DNA of 64,000 bases from Aquiluna sp. KACHI24 (GTDB taxonomy: Bacteria > Actinomycetota > Actinomycetes > Actinomycetales > Microbacteriaceae): positions 682,001-746,000 of the forward strand of contig NZ_AP026677.1 in the NCBI RefSeq assembly GCF_025997915.1. Direction: 5' to 3'. The notes beneath the pieces were generated by a model. The model worked only from the letters and a program-made list of their open reading frames with translations, was not told the origin of the DNA and searched no databases. Made by a program: the position numbers and the translations under genes. This document shows, piece after piece, positions 53,564 through 64,000 of this stretch. Numbering within the stretch: the first letter of the stretch is position 1; the number at the start of each line of letters is the position of its first letter.

Positions 53564-54127
53564 GTGCCAATTAGACCTATCACGATTACTGGGGAGCCAG
53601 TCCTTCATCAGCGCGCTCAGGAAGTTGAGAGCATCACAGACGACATTCGGACACTCATCGCTGACATGTACGAAACGATGGAAGCTGCCCCAGGTGTTGG
53701 GTTAGCCGCAACCCAAGTTGGGGTCGGATTGAGAATATTTGTTTTCGACTGGCACGATGGCGAAACCCTGCACCGCGGTGAGGCAATAAATCCAACGGTC
53801 GAGCTTGGACCAGTCAGCGAAGACTGGCCGGACGAGGACACCGAACTCGAAGGGTGTCTATCTATCCCAGGCGAGCGCTACCCGCTGAAGCGCGCAGAGA
53901 CGGCCGTATTGCGGGCTATGAATCTCGAGGGTGAAGCATATGAAATTTCTGCCACTGGCTGGCTCGCTCGCATATTCCAGCATGAGTTTGATCACCTAAA
54001 TGGCACCCTGTATGCCGATCGTCTGCTGAAGCCATATGCGCGAGAGATTAAGCGGGTCATCAAAGGTGAAGGCTGGGGCGAGCCTGGTCATACCTGGATG
54101 CCAGGTAAAGACTTCCTAGAACCCTAA
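53564..54127 (+). CDS. def: Peptide deformylase
   Basis: 187 residues; removes the formyl group from nascent N-termini using a metal ion. All three motifs are present: GVGLAATQVG, EGCLSIPGE with Cys98, and QHEFDHLNG with His140, Glu141 and His144. The start is GTG 53564 (leaderless layout) or the in-frame ATG 53561 one codon earlier. There is no ribosome site for either. It acts just before methionine aminopeptidase (map, 30.5 kb). The 3' end overlaps the convergent azlD by 12 bases. Confidence 0.95.
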   Translation: MPIRPITITGEPVLHQRAQEVESITDDIRTLIADMYETMEAAPGVGLAATQVGVGLRIFVFDWHDGETLHRGEAINPTVELGPVSEDWPDEDTELEGCLSIPGERYPLKRAETAVLRAMNLEGEAYEISATGWLARIFQHEFDHLNGTLYADRLLKPYAREIKRVIKGEGWGEPGHTWMPGKDFLEP

Positions 54128-54415
54128 GGCGCGCAGTCCTGCTGCCACCAATGCTGCGGCAATTATCACAACGATAAAAGGCAACCGAAGCATTAACAGC
54201 ACGGCGGCAACAATAACTGCGGGGACACGAGCGTCCAACACAAGGCCATCTGCGCTTGAGATTGTTTGAATCCCGACCAGCGCAGCCAAAAGCGCGACAG
54301 TTACCCGCTCACTGAAGCGTTGCACGCCGACTGTGATGAAGCGCTGAGGAATCAAATACCCGAGTAGTTTCCAGCTGAACACCAGTGCGGACGCGATGAC
54401 GACGGTTAGAGTCAT
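54116..54415 (-). CDS. azlD: AzlD-type branched-chain amino acid export subunit
   Basis: 99 residues with three to four hydrophobic segments (VVIASALVFSWKLLGYLIP, VTVALLAALVGIQTI, PFIVVIIAAALVAAGLRAL), the size of AzlD. It works with AzlC in exporting branched-chain amino acids or analogues. The ATG overlaps the azlC stop by four bases (ATGA). It ends in overlap with def. Confidence 0.88.
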   Translation of the reverse strand: MTLTVVIASALVFSWKLLGYLIPQRFITVGVQRFSERVTVALLAALVGIQTISSADGLVLDARVPAVIVAAVLLMLRLPFIVVIIAAALVAAGLRALGF

Positions 54416-55053
54416 GACCTGACCAACCTCGGAACTAACGCAACCAATGCCGTGAGCAGGATGGCGGTCCCGCTACCAAAAGCTGGTGTCAAAGCAACCC
54501 CAACCCCGCAGGCCACCAGTGCCAAAACGAGCTTGCCTTTGAGCATTGGCCAAAGAAGTCCAAGAAAAGCAGCGGCAGCGGCAGCATCCAAACCCCAGGC
54601 TTCCACTGAACCGAGCGCAGAGCCCGCCAAGGCGCCTGCCAGAGTGGCCAAGTTCCAAAGGAGGTAGATACCGACGCCCGTTAACCAAAAACCACGGACC
54701 GCACTCTTTTGATCGCTCTGAGCTGCATGCACAGCGTTCGATTCATCGATTGTGAACTGCGCTGCCAGAAGACGCATAACTCCCCTAGGGGCAATCTCGG
54801 AACGCAGCCTTAGTGCGTAAAAGCTATTTCTGATACCCATCAGCCACGCTGAAAGAATTGCTGCGAGAGCGGTGCCTCCCGAAGCGAAGACTCCAACCAA
54901 AGCGAATTGCGAGGCCCCGGAGAACATCAAAAGACTCAGGAGCATGGTTGGCAAAAGCTCCAGGCCAGCAGCGGTCGCAAGAGCGCCGAACGAAATGCCG
55001 TAAAGGCCAGTAGCTAGGGAGACTGAAAGAGAGGTCTGAGTGACTTTATCCAT
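54412..55053 (-). CDS. azlC: AzlC-type branched-chain amino acid export subunit
   Basis: 213 residues, polytopic. Family features: SLATGLYGISFGALATAAGL, LLMFSGASQFALVGVFASGGT, LMGIRNSFYALRL, TIDESNAVH. It exports branched-chain amino acids with AzlD. The ATG at 55053 has AGGGG five bases upstream and is preferred to the start two codons earlier. leuA, the branched-chain pathway entry enzyme, is about 7 kb away; the link may be coincidental. Confidence 0.9.
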   Translation of the reverse strand: MDKVTQTSLSVSLATGLYGISFGALATAAGLELLPTMLLSLLMFSGASQFALVGVFASGGTALAAILSAWLMGIRNSFYALRLRSEIAPRGVMRLLAAQFTIDESNAVHAAQSDQKSAVRGFWLTGVGIYLLWNLATLAGALAGSALGSVEAWGLDAAAAAAFLGLLWPMLKGKLVLALVACGVGVALTPAFGSGTAILLTALVALVPRLVRS

Positions 55054-55069
55054 CAGCACCCCTGAGAAG

Positions 55070-55145
55070 TGGCTCCCCGACTTGGACTCGAACCAAGAAC
55101 CCTCCGGTTAACAGCCGAATGCTCTGCCAATTGAGCTATCGAGGA
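55070..55145 (-). tRNA. tRNA-Asn (anticodon GTT)
   Basis: 76 bases including an encoded CCA. The acceptor stem TCCTCGA pairs with TCGGGGA, with discriminator G as expected for Asn. Anticodon stem TTCGG/CCGGA with loop CTGTTAA, anticodon GTT; T arm CTTGGTTCGAGTCCAAG. It lies between azlC and dnaG. Confidence 0.95.
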
Positions 55146-55188
55146 ATGCGCGAACGCAGGTAAAACAATAGCAGATAAAACCGGATCA

Positions 55189-57003
55189 CTACATCAGTGA
55201 TCTTCGTTCAATCTCCAAATTCATCAACTCCTGCTGCAATGCCTTTGCAGCTTCTGGCTGAGTGCCGGCATCAATACGCTTCAGAGCTGCCAAAAGATCA
55301 TTCTTTTCGCGCAGCAGGGCCTGCATTTGAGCCGACCTCACTATGCCCTTTGCGTAGCGCTCGAGCTCCTGTTGGCTTCTAACCGGAAGCTCAGCCATGG
55401 CTAGGGACCGAACGTCATCAACTAGTTCAGGTTCTGATTGCATCAGGATAGAAACCCAATCGGGCTCCCCCATTGAATCGACATTACGGGAAATGCACTG
55501 CAAAAGTCTTTGATAGCCAGGGGTCGCAAAGCCCGCTGCGGAAATACGGCGAACCTGGAGCTTTTGAAAGAACTCTGGCTTTTGAATAAGAATCTCTAGA
55601 ATCTGGCGCTCTTGTCGAGACTGAGGATCGTCTGGTCGTGGAGTCGGAATCGAGGTCTTTGCAATCGGAGCAACGCGATCGCTAACTCCCTGTCTAGAGA
55701 CGCCGCTGACAATTGAGTTGACTTCCGATACGTCGAGGGAAACCCAATCTGCGAGTTGGCGAGTGTAAGCAGACTTCAGTGCGGGATCAACCAAATCCGA
55801 AATCACTCCAGCTGCGGCTCTTGCTGCCGCAACCCTTGACTCCAAGTTGCCGAGGTCAAACTTTGCAATGCGATGCCGGATGACAAATTCAAACAGCGGT
55901 TTGCGCGCCTGTACCATAAGTTTGATTGCTTCATCGCCGCGCTGTTGCCTGAGGTCACTCGGGTCCAAGCCCTCTGGTCCCGCGGCAACATAGGTAAGTG
56001 CGTTGAACTTTGAGGTGTCAGAGTACATGCGTAACGCTGCCTTTTCACCAGCCGCGTCTGGATCGAAGGTGAAGATTACGCTGGCGGGATCACCGGCTGA
56101 AGAGCCGAACAGCCTATTGATGAGCTTGATATGGTCCTCACCAAATGCAGTGCCACAAGTTGCCACCGCTGTTTCCACTCCTGCCAAATGACAGGCCATT
56201 ACATCGGTGTAGCCCTCAACCACCACAATTTCACGTGACTTGACTATGGCCTTGCGTGCGGAGTCCAATCCATACAGCACTGAACCCTTATGGTAAACAG
56301 GAGTCTCTGGGGTATTTAGATACTTTGGACCTTGGTCATCCTCATAAAGTTTCCTTGCTCCAAAACCCAAGACCTGGGAATTCGCATCTTTGATTGGCCA
56401 AAGAACGCGACCCCTAAATCGGTCATAACCACCCTTATCGCTTGGCATGACAAGCCCAGCGGTGATTAGCTCCTCGCTGGTGAATCCTAAAGCGGCAAGA
56501 TGTTCAAGCAGGTTTTGCCAACCCTTGGGCGCATAACCAATTCCAAAACGCTGCTGTGCCAAGTCATCAAAGCCTCGACCGATCAGAAAATTTCGCGCGA
56601 AGACACCTTCTTCGGTTCTCAACTGCGCTTGATAGAACTCTGCGGCAGCGGCGTTCGCAGCAAGCAGTCGAGTTCTCGCCGAGGACTCCGAGGAACCCTC
56701 CTCATAACTCAGTTGATACCCGAGCTTGTCAGCCAGTCGCTCCACGGCGTCTGAGAAGGAAATGGATTCAATCTCCTGTAAAAACTTGAACACGTCGCCA
56801 CCGACTCCACAGCCGAAGCAGTGATAAAAGGCCGGTGAATTTCTGACGTTGAAACTGGGAGATTTTTCACCGTGAAATGGACACAGGCCTTTGAAAGAAC
56901 CAGCGCTGGCGGGCTTTAGAGAGACGTATCCCGAAATGATGTCGACAAGGTTGGCCCGAGCCTTGAGCTCTTCAATATCAGATTGCTTTACCCTGCCAGC
57001 CAT
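55189..57003 (-). CDS. dnaG: DNA primase
   Basis: 604 residues; synthesises RNA primers at the replication fork. The N-terminal zinc domain has Cys41, His44, Cys62 and Cys65 (CPFHGEKSPSF, HCFGCGVGGD). The central TOPRIM polymerase has FGARKLYEDDQGPKYLNTPETP, VVEGYTDVMACH, and FTFDPDAAGEKAAL with the catalytic acids. The C-terminal helicase-binding region is more divergent. It follows dgt after nine bases, an order common in actinobacteria. Confidence 0.96.
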   Translation of the reverse strand: MAGRVKQSDIEELKARANLVDIISGYVSLKPASAGSFKGLCPFHGEKSPSFNVRNSPAFYHCFGCGVGGDVFKFLQEIESISFSDAVERLADKLGYQLSYEEGSSESSARTRLLAANAAAAEFYQAQLRTEEGVFARNFLIGRGFDDLAQQRFGIGYAPKGWQNLLEHLAALGFTSEELITAGLVMPSDKGGYDRFRGRVLWPIKDANSQVLGFGARKLYEDDQGPKYLNTPETPVYHKGSVLYGLDSARKAIVKSREIVVVEGYTDVMACHLAGVETAVATCGTAFGEDHIKLINRLFGSSAGDPASVIFTFDPDAAGEKAALRMYSDTSKFNALTYVAAGPEGLDPSDLRQQRGDEAIKLMVQARKPLFEFVIRHRIAKFDLGNLESRVAAARAAAGVISDLVDPALKSAYTRQLADWVSLDVSEVNSIVSGVSRQGVSDRVAPIAKTSIPTPRPDDPQSRQERQILEILIQKPEFFQKLQVRRISAAGFATPGYQRLLQCISRNVDSMGEPDWVSILMQSEPELVDDVRSLAMAELPVRSQQELERYAKGIVRSAQMQALLREKNDLLAALKRIDAGTQPEAAKALQQELMNLEIERRSLM

Positions 57004-57012
57004 ACGCCAATC

Positions 57013-58260
57013 CTAGGTCAGGCGCTGGTGCAGAGCGATCGCAGTCGGGTCGGTCAGCGAGGCGACTTGATCAACAATGACGCGGCGCTTTGCAGCATCC
57101 GAAGACGCAGCCTCCCAGGCTTGAGCCGAGATCGCATCTAGATGTTCAGGCGCCGTAAGTAGCGCGTCTGCAAGCTCGGTCAAAATAACCCGCTGGCGCT
57201 CGTATAGCGGCTGCCTAGAGTTGTGGCTCATCACTTGAGAAGCAACAATTCCCTTCAAAACCGCGATCTCGCTCTTGACCTTGGATGGAACTATGACTCC
57301 CGCCCGGTACCTGGTCAAAGAGGACTTTGAAGCATTCTCCAAAATGGCCTCAGTCGTGCGTGAGACGAAGCTACCGATTAGGTCCGAGGTTAAATTCTTG
57401 AGCTGAGCCAAATCTCTAGGTGAGCCGTCATAACCGGATAACCAGAATGGTGATTGCTGCAGGTGATGCAGCGCCTCTTCAAGCTGCACCTTTGCCAGGC
57501 TTCCCCCGGCCCACTTTCCGACCTCTTCCAGAAGCGCGTCCTTGGCAAGCGGATCAGAGATAACTGCAGGATCGATAAATCCCTCGAATATCGCATCTTC
57601 GAAATCGTGAACTGAATACGCCACATCGTCGGAGAAGTCCATAATCTGAGCCTCAACGCACTTTGCTCCATCCGGTGCTGAGGCTCGCATCCAATGAAAC
57701 ACCTCTAGATCATCGTCATAAACGCCGAACTTCACCGAATTGCCATACTCTGACGCCTGCGATAGCCGCCATGGGTACTTGGTAGCGGCATCGAGAGAAG
57801 CCCTGGTGAGGTTCAACCCGCGAGACCTACCGGATTCGTCATAGATCTTGGGCTCAAGACGAGTAAGAATTCTGAACGTCTGGGCATTACCCTCAAAGCC
57901 CCCTATTTCCGCGGCCCAAAGATTCAGAGCGCTCTCGCCATTGTGTCCAAATGGTGGATGGCCAAGGTCATGTGCCAGACAAGCCATGTCAACTAGGTCG
58001 GCGTCTACACCAATCACGTTTGCGATTTCTCTGCCGACCTGAGAAACCTCTAGCGAGTGGGTCAGACGCGTTCTAGCGAAATCCCCGGAGCTGGGCGATA
58101 GTACCTGAGTCTTTGAGGAAAGCTTCCGGAATGCCGCCGAGTGGAGCACTCGGGCACGGTCCCTGGCGAACTCGCCGCGTCTAACCATTGAGGACTTGGC
58201 TTGTGAGACAAAACGCTCCCTGTCGAAGTCCTCGTATCCAGGCTCAAGTTCGTTCATCAT
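57013..58260 (-). CDS. dgt: dGTP triphosphohydrolase-like HD protein
   Basis: 415 residues. HD-domain metal ligands: TRLTHSLEVSQVGREIA (His) and CLAHDLGHPPFGHNGE (His-Asp), then DDVAYSVHDFED (distal Asp). N-terminal RDRARVLHSAAFRKLSSKTQV is typical of the dGTPase family, which hydrolyses dNTPs to nucleosides and triphosphate. Its ATG overlaps the dusB stop (TAATG), placing dusB-dgt-dnaG in one transcript, an arrangement shared by many actinobacteria. Confidence 0.94.
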   Translation of the reverse strand: MMNELEPGYEDFDRERFVSQAKSSMVRRGEFARDRARVLHSAAFRKLSSKTQVLSPSSGDFARTRLTHSLEVSQVGREIANVIGVDADLVDMACLAHDLGHPPFGHNGESALNLWAAEIGGFEGNAQTFRILTRLEPKIYDESGRSRGLNLTRASLDAATKYPWRLSQASEYGNSVKFGVYDDDLEVFHWMRASAPDGAKCVEAQIMDFSDDVAYSVHDFEDAIFEGFIDPAVISDPLAKDALLEEVGKWAGGSLAKVQLEEALHHLQQSPFWLSGYDGSPRDLAQLKNLTSDLIGSFVSRTTEAILENASKSSLTRYRAGVIVPSKVKSEIAVLKGIVASQVMSHNSRQPLYERQRVILTELADALLTAPEHLDAISAQAWEAASSDAAKRRVIVDQVASLTDPTAIALHQRLT

Positions 58261-59414
58261 TACCCTCCGGACACCGATAACTCTGCATCCAACAGGACGG
58301 TCTTCTGTTCAAAATTTAGATCTCTTGAATTCAGCCAGTTTTCTGGCAAGGTGCAGGACTTTGCGCTTCCTAAACGCCCACGTGGACCCTCAGCGGCCTC
58401 GCCGGGGTAAGGGATGTTGCGATCTAACGTGCCAATCAAGTCCTGAATCTCCTGAAGCGAATTGGCCAGGGCAAGAGCCGCACGTAATTCACCGCCAACT
58501 GGATAACCCTTGAAATACCAAGCCACATGCTTTCTAATGTCACGGCAGGCACGCTCTTCACTTTCAAAAAACTCAACCAGTAACTCGGCGTGACGATAGT
58601 AAGCATCGGCTACCTCACCTAGCGACGGCATCGCGGTCTCTGAGGCGTCAAGCGGTTGATTCTCGAGATAGGCGGAAATCGCACGTTCGAGATCACCAAA
58701 GAGCCATGGCCTACCAAGGCAGCCGCGACCGACGACAACGCCGTCAACGCCGGTTTGCTGCATCATTCGAACCGCATCGGCCGCTGACCAAATGTCGCCA
58801 TTTCCAAGAACCTGGACATCAGGTAATGCATTGCGAAGTTCCGCGATTGCATCCCAGTCGGCAACTCCGGAGTAGTAATCAGCTGCGGTTCGACCGTGCA
58901 GTGCAACCGCTGCTACCCCTGCATCTCGAGCCGCCTTACCGGCATCCAGGAAAGTGAGGTGTTGGTCGTCAATCCCCTTACGCATTTTGACCGTGACCGG
59001 AATATCACCAGCTGACTTGACCGCTGTGTTGACTATGGACTCAAACAGGTCGCTTTTCCAAGGTAATGCTGCTCCCCCGCCCTTTCGGGTGACTTTGGGT
59101 ACTGGACAGCCAAAATTCAGATCGATGTGATCGGCTCGATCCTCAGCAACCAACATGGTCACTGCCTCACCGATGGTTTTTGGATCGACACCGTATAGCT
59201 GCACCGATCGAATCTTCTCACTTGGATGGTGACCAATTAGGCGCATCGACTCGGGGGTTCTCTCCACCAGCGCACGGGATGTGACCATCTCTGATACGTA
59301 AAGACCGCCACCGTATTCCTGACAAAGTCTGCGATACGCGGTGTTGGTAATGCCCGCCATAGGAGCCAGCACAACTGGCACCTTGATGTCGTGCTTACCG
59401 TATCTGAGGCCCAA
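58260..59414 (-). CDS. dusB: tRNA-dihydrouridine synthase
   Basis: 384 residues; FMN-dependent reduction of uridines in tRNA D loops. Seen: LAPMAGITNTAYRRLC, the catalytic Cys103 in DLNFGCPVPKVTRKGGGAALP, TVKMRKGI, ALHGRTAADYYSG, GNGDIWSAADAVRMMQ, and GVVVGRGCLGRPW for FMN phosphate binding. The start is TTG 59414, one base after the glyS stop; the spacing implies coupled translation. Confidence 0.94.
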   Translation of the reverse strand: MGLRYGKHDIKVPVVLAPMAGITNTAYRRLCQEYGGGLYVSEMVTSRALVERTPESMRLIGHHPSEKIRSVQLYGVDPKTIGEAVTMLVAEDRADHIDLNFGCPVPKVTRKGGGAALPWKSDLFESIVNTAVKSAGDIPVTVKMRKGIDDQHLTFLDAGKAARDAGVAAVALHGRTAADYYSGVADWDAIAELRNALPDVQVLGNGDIWSAADAVRMMQQTGVDGVVVGRGCLGRPWLFGDLERAISAYLENQPLDASETAMPSLGEVADAYYRHAELLVEFFESEERACRDIRKHVAWYFKGYPVGGELRAALALANSLQEIQDLIGTLDRNIPYPGEAAEGPRGRLGSAKSCTLPENWLNSRDLNFEQKTVLLDAELSVSGG

Positions 59415-59415
59415 A

Positions 59416-60792
59416 CTAGCCCTTTAGGCGCTCGAACAGATAGCCAGAAAGCTTGGAAAGGGAGACGCGCTCCTGGGCCATGCTGTCACGCTCACGTACG
59501 GTTACAGACAGATCAGTCGGAGTCTCAAAGTCCACGGTGATGCAGAACGGAGTTCCGATTTCATCCTGACGGCGGTAGCGTCGACCGATTGCGGCTGAAT
59601 CGTCGTAATCGACATTCCAGTTCTGGCGAAGCTCCTGAGCGAGGGATTTGGCGATTGGAGATAGCTCCTCGTTTTTGCTCAAAGGCAACACGGCTGCCTT
59701 GACTGGAGCAAGGCGGTAATCAAGCCTTAGGACAGTTCGGGTGTCAACACCACCCTTGGCGTTAGGGGCCTCATCCTCTGCGTAAGCATCAACCAAGAAC
59801 GCCATTAGTGACCGAGTTAGGCCGGCGGCTGGCTCAATAACAAATGGAGTCCAACGCTTTTCCTCAGTTGGATCAAAGTAACTCAAATCAACACCAGAGT
59901 GCTCGGAGTGAGTCTTGAGATCAAAGTCGGTTCGGTTTGCAATGCCCTCAAGCTCGCCGAACTCGCTGCCCTGGAAACCAAATCGATACTCGATGTCCAC
60001 GGTGCGCTTTGAGTAGTGCGAGAGCTTTTCCTTTGGGTGCTCGAACAGCCTGAGGTTTTCAGGGTTGATACCTAGGTTTGTGTACCAGTTGTAGCGCTCG
60101 TTGATCCAATAGTCGTGCCAGGTCTCATCCTCACCAGGCTTGACGAAAAACTCCATCTCCATCTGCTCAAACTCCCTGGTTCGGAAGATGAAGTTGCCGG
60201 GCGTAATCTCGTTTCTAAAGCTCTTTCCCATCTGACCGATGCCAAAAGGGGGCTTCATTCTGGCTGCGTTTAGCACGTTGTTGAAGTTCACAAAAATGCC
60301 CTGCGCGGTCTCAGGTCGTAGGTAGTGCATGCCGGATTCGTCTTCTACCGGACCAAGGCTGGTCTTGAGTAGACCATTGAAATTCTTAGGCTCAGTCCAC
60401 GAGGAGCGAGTGCCACAGTTTGGGCAGGCAATTTCCTCAAGAGAGGATGGTGCGCGACCCTTCTTTTCCTCGAACGCCTCCTCTAGGTGGTCAGCGCGGA
60501 AGCGCTTGTGGCAGGAGGTGCATTCAATTAGCGGATCAACGAAGGCCTCGACGTGGCCGGAAGCCTCCCAGACGCGTTTTGGCAAAATGATTGAGGAATC
60601 CAACCCCACAACATCCTCACGAGAGGAAACCATGGACTTCCACCACTGGCGCTTAATGTTTTCCTTGAGTTCGACACCCAAAGGTCCGTAGTCCCATGCT
60701 GATCTTGAACCACCGTAAATCTCACCGGCCTGAAATACGAAGCCGCGGCGTTTTGCCAATGAAATTACTTGGTCGAGTTTCTGGGATGCCAT
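59416..60792 (-). CDS. glyS: Glycyl-tRNA synthetase (dimeric class II)
   Basis: 458 residues, the alpha-2 type. Seen: [20 protein letters not shown], the zinc knuckles CTSCHK and [19 protein letters not shown] (motif region), [25 protein letters not shown] (motif 2), [13 protein letters not shown], and an anticodon-binding C-terminus. CTGGAG lies just before the ATG. It charges tRNA-Gly. It is first in the glyS-dusB-dgt-dnaG run. Confidence 0.96.
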   Translation of the reverse strand: MASQKLDQVISLAKRRGFVFQAGEIYGGSRSAWDYGPLGVELKENIKRQWWKSMVSSREDVVGLDSSIILPKRVWEASGHVEAFVDPLIECTSCHKRFRADHLEEAFEEKKGRAPSSLEEIACPNCGTRSSWTEPKNFNGLLKTSLGPVEDESGMHYLRPETAQGIFVNFNNVLNAARMKPPFGIGQMGKSFRNEITPGNFIFRTREFEQMEMEFFVKPGEDETWHDYWINERYNWYTNLGINPENLRLFEHPKEKLSHYSKRTVDIEYRFGFQGSEFGELEGIANRTDFDLKTHSEHSGVDLSYFDPTEEKRWTPFVIEPAAGLTRSLMAFLVDAYAEDEAPNAKGGVDTRTVLRLDYRLAPVKAAVLPLSKNEELSPIAKSLAQELRQNWNVDYDDSAAIGRRYRRQDEIGTPFCITVDFETPTDLSVTVRERDSMAQERVSLSKLSGYLFERLKG

Positions 60793-60818
60793 GTTTCTCC
60801 AGTTGGGAAGCGAAAACG

Positions 60819-61574
60819 CTAGTTTAGCGGAGCATCCTCGGCAGCACCGAAGCGACGCTGACGCCCACCAAACTCAGCTATTGCCCTCCAAAGCTCTTCC
60901 CTGTTGAAGTCAGGCCAGAGGGTTGGTGAAAAGAAGTACTCCGCATAACTTGATTGCCACATCAAAAAGTTTGAGGAACGAAGTTCGCCACTTGACCTAA
61001 GAAACAAATCCACGTCTGGAAGCTCTGGAACATAAAGCTCTTTGGCAATCGTCTTTTCAGTGATGGAACCAGGCTTAAGCTGACCAAGAGCAACCTTAGT
61101 AGCCAGCTTGTTCACCGCGTCTACAAGCTCCTGTCGACCACCATAGTTAACCGCCATCGTCAACGTGAGCCCCGTGTTTTTGGCGGTTATGCGCTCGGCC
61201 TCTTGAAGTTCTTTGACAACCGAGGGCCAAAGCCGAGGCATACGACCCGCCCACCTGATCCTGACGTTCCACTCCATGAGCAAGTCGCGTCTTTTGCGCA
61301 GCACCTCTTTGTTGTAGCCCATCAAAAAGCGCACCTCTTCGGGAGATCGCTTCCAATTCTCGGTCGAGAATGCATAAGCGGTTAGGTTCTCAACTCCGGC
61401 TTCAATTGCACCGGCAACCACTTCTAAAAGAGCAATCTCGCCTGCTTTGTGACCTTCGGTACGCGTCAGGCCTCGCTGATTTGCCCAACGACCATTACCG
61501 TCCATAACAAGTGCAATGTGCCTCGGGACCACGTCTAACTTGGGAGCTTTTCGCTCAGGGTCAAAGAGCCTCAT
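60819..61574 (-). CDS. uppS: Isoprenyl (polyprenyl) diphosphate synthase, cis type
   Basis: 251 residues; builds the undecaprenyl or decaprenyl diphosphate carrier for cell-wall synthesis. Seen: [17 protein letters not shown] with catalytic Asp25, [15 protein letters not shown], and the late [24 protein letters not shown] region. Typical enzymes read RTSGE-RISNFLLWQ, so this is a mild variant (Ser for Thr, Leu for Gln). The ATG at 61574 overlaps the recO stop by four bases; an in-frame start at 61625 lies within recO and is unlikely. Confidence 0.95.
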   Translation of the reverse strand: MRLFDPERKAPKLDVVPRHIALVMDGNGRWANQRGLTRTEGHKAGEIALLEVVAGAIEAGVENLTAYAFSTENWKRSPEEVRFLMGYNKEVLRKRRDLLMEWNVRIRWAGRMPRLWPSVVKELQEAERITAKNTGLTLTMAVNYGGRQELVDAVNKLATKVALGQLKPGSITEKTIAKELYVPELPDVDLFLRSSGELRSSNFLMWQSSYAEYFFSPTLWPDFNREELWRAIAEFGGRQRRFGAAEDAPLN

Positions 61575-62293
61575 TCGCTTCGCTCCAGAAAACGCAGCGA
61601 GCGCAACCCGCGCTCCAATTGCCACTGCAAATAGGTGCTCACGACGTTCCCCACCGCCTCTTTGGTCTGATCATCCGCCTTGGCAACAGTATCCCAATCT
61701 CCAGCCAACAGCGCCCGCATTAGCTCGAGCCCATAACCTCCGAGGCGAACCGCGCCGGGTAACTCACAGCTCGGACAACTAACCGCTCCCGTGTGAGTAG
61801 AAAAACTAATCGGGGAATTTTGACACAGGTGGCACTGCTCCAGATCTGGCACCCAGCCTGCCAGGGCGAGAGATCGAAGCAGGTAACTGTCTAGTACCTG
61901 AGGAGCGGGCCTTTGGTTCTGTGCCAGGGTTCGAAGCGCGCCAATCAACAACAGGTAATGACTTTCCGAGGAGGTTTCACGAGTGAGCCGCTCGGCAGCT
62001 TCCAGGATCGCGTTACCGATTGTGTAGAGCTGGTAATCAGCAACAATCTCTGCGCCGTAGCTAGCTAGTTGCTCAACCTGGGAAACCGTGTCTAAGTTGC
62101 GACCCTCATATAGCTGAAGATCCGCCACCATGAACGGCTCTAGCCGTGCACCAAACCTTGAACTGGTTTTACGCACGCCTTTTGCTACAGCGCGAATCTG
62201 GCCGTGTCGCCTCGTCAGAATGGTGAGAATTCGATCAACCTCGCCCAGCTTGTGGGTTCGGATGATGATTCCCTCATCCCTGTAGACCGGCAC
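61571..62293 (-). CDS. recO: DNA repair protein RecO
   Basis: 240 residues. N-terminal OB fold (EGIIIRTHKLGEVDRILTILTR) and a helical domain with a zinc site Cys154, Cys157, Cys173 and Cys176 (CHLC, CPSC). It loads RecA on SSB-coated DNA with RecR. The GTG start has AGGA seven bases upstream. Order leuA, recO, uppS is a common actinobacterial arrangement; recO-uppS overlap by four bases (ATGA). Confidence 0.95.
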   Translation of the reverse strand: MPVYRDEGIIIRTHKLGEVDRILTILTRRHGQIRAVAKGVRKTSSRFGARLEPFMVADLQLYEGRNLDTVSQVEQLASYGAEIVADYQLYTIGNAILEAAERLTRETSSESHYLLLIGALRTLAQNQRPAPQVLDSYLLRSLALAGWVPDLEQCHLCQNSPISFSTHTGAVSCPSCELPGAVRLGGYGLELMRALLAGDWDTVAKADDQTKEAVGNVVSTYLQWQLERGLRSLRFLERSE

Positions 62294-62305
62294 CGTGTTT
62301 CCTGA

Positions 62306-64000
<1,695 letters not shown>

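Overview
The window looks like a gene-dense stretch of a small, streamlined actinobacterial chromosome, most likely Microbacteriaceae of the freshwater Luna type (Rhodoluna/Aquiluna-like). This rests on memory of families and gene order. The signs are: actinobacteria-specific families (DUF3159, DUF3710, DUF3093, DUF4193, DUF4191, DUF3145, DUF7455, SepH, PAC2, PpgK); an AceE-type pyruvate dehydrogenase E1 next to a FasR-like regulator and fabD-fabH-acpP-fabF; a bifunctional RNase H/CobC protein; and G+C in the low fifties by eye. No rRNA, insertion sequence, prophage or CRISPR array is visible. No gene-free stretch exceeds 300 bases; the longest is about 190 bases before lipB.

Layout. 1-11.4 kb: aconitase (3' end cut by the window edge), DUF3159-DUF3710-dut, DUF3093, DUF4193, sepH, a nucleotide pyrophosphatase-like gene, the convergent topoisomerase IV pair parC/parE, and a small DUF7455 gene. 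11.4-15.4 kb: the tight unit rpoD(sigA)-murT-gatD, then a PAC2 gene. 15.4-22.1 kb: leucyl aminopeptidase, lpdA-sucB (E3 and E2), lipB-lipA, DUF4191. 22.2-27.8 kb: nitrogen block glnA, glnE, glnA2 with a GlnR-like box before glnA. 27.9-32.4 kb: nadE-panB, a 59-residue protein, map-ppgK, and the RNase P RNA. 32.4-37.1 kb: RNase H/CobC, zinc-ribbon coiled-coil protein, NIF3, an unknown membrane protein, tRNA-Val, ahpE. 37.2-44.9 kb: aceE, fasR-like, fabD, fabH, acpP, fabF, DUF3145. 45-55 kb: iron-sulfur photolyase, thymidine kinase, amidohydrolase, secreted pullulanase, a CAU tRNA, a GT4 glycosyltransferase with a coiled-coil tail, an EamA-like transporter, def, azlCD. 55-64 kb: tRNA-Asn, dnaG, dgt, dusB, glyS, uppS, recO, leuA (5' end cut).

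How genes work together. aceE (E1), sucB-type E2 and lpdA (E3) form the acyl-CoA-producing dehydrogenase complex, with lipB/lipA supplying its lipoate. Its acetyl-CoA feeds the adjacent fatty-acid synthesis cluster and the TCA cycle (acn). glnE is expected to adenylylate glnA but not glnA2.

The most interesting features are as follows. (1) MurT and GatD are encoded directly behind sigA, but both proteins contain no cysteine at all. GatD has lost its nucleophile Cys and catalytic His, and MurT has lost its zinc ribbon. The pair therefore cannot be a standard glutamine-dependent lipid II amidase, and may act in the B-type cross-link typical of Microbacteriaceae. (2) A recurrent leaderless promoter layout: a TANNNT -10 box exactly six bases (once seven) before the start codon, in at least nine genes. 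(3) Symmetric TANNNTA -10 elements centred in three divergent gene pairs. (4) Convergent genes whose stop codons share the same four bases. (5) A possible AUC start codon for sigA.
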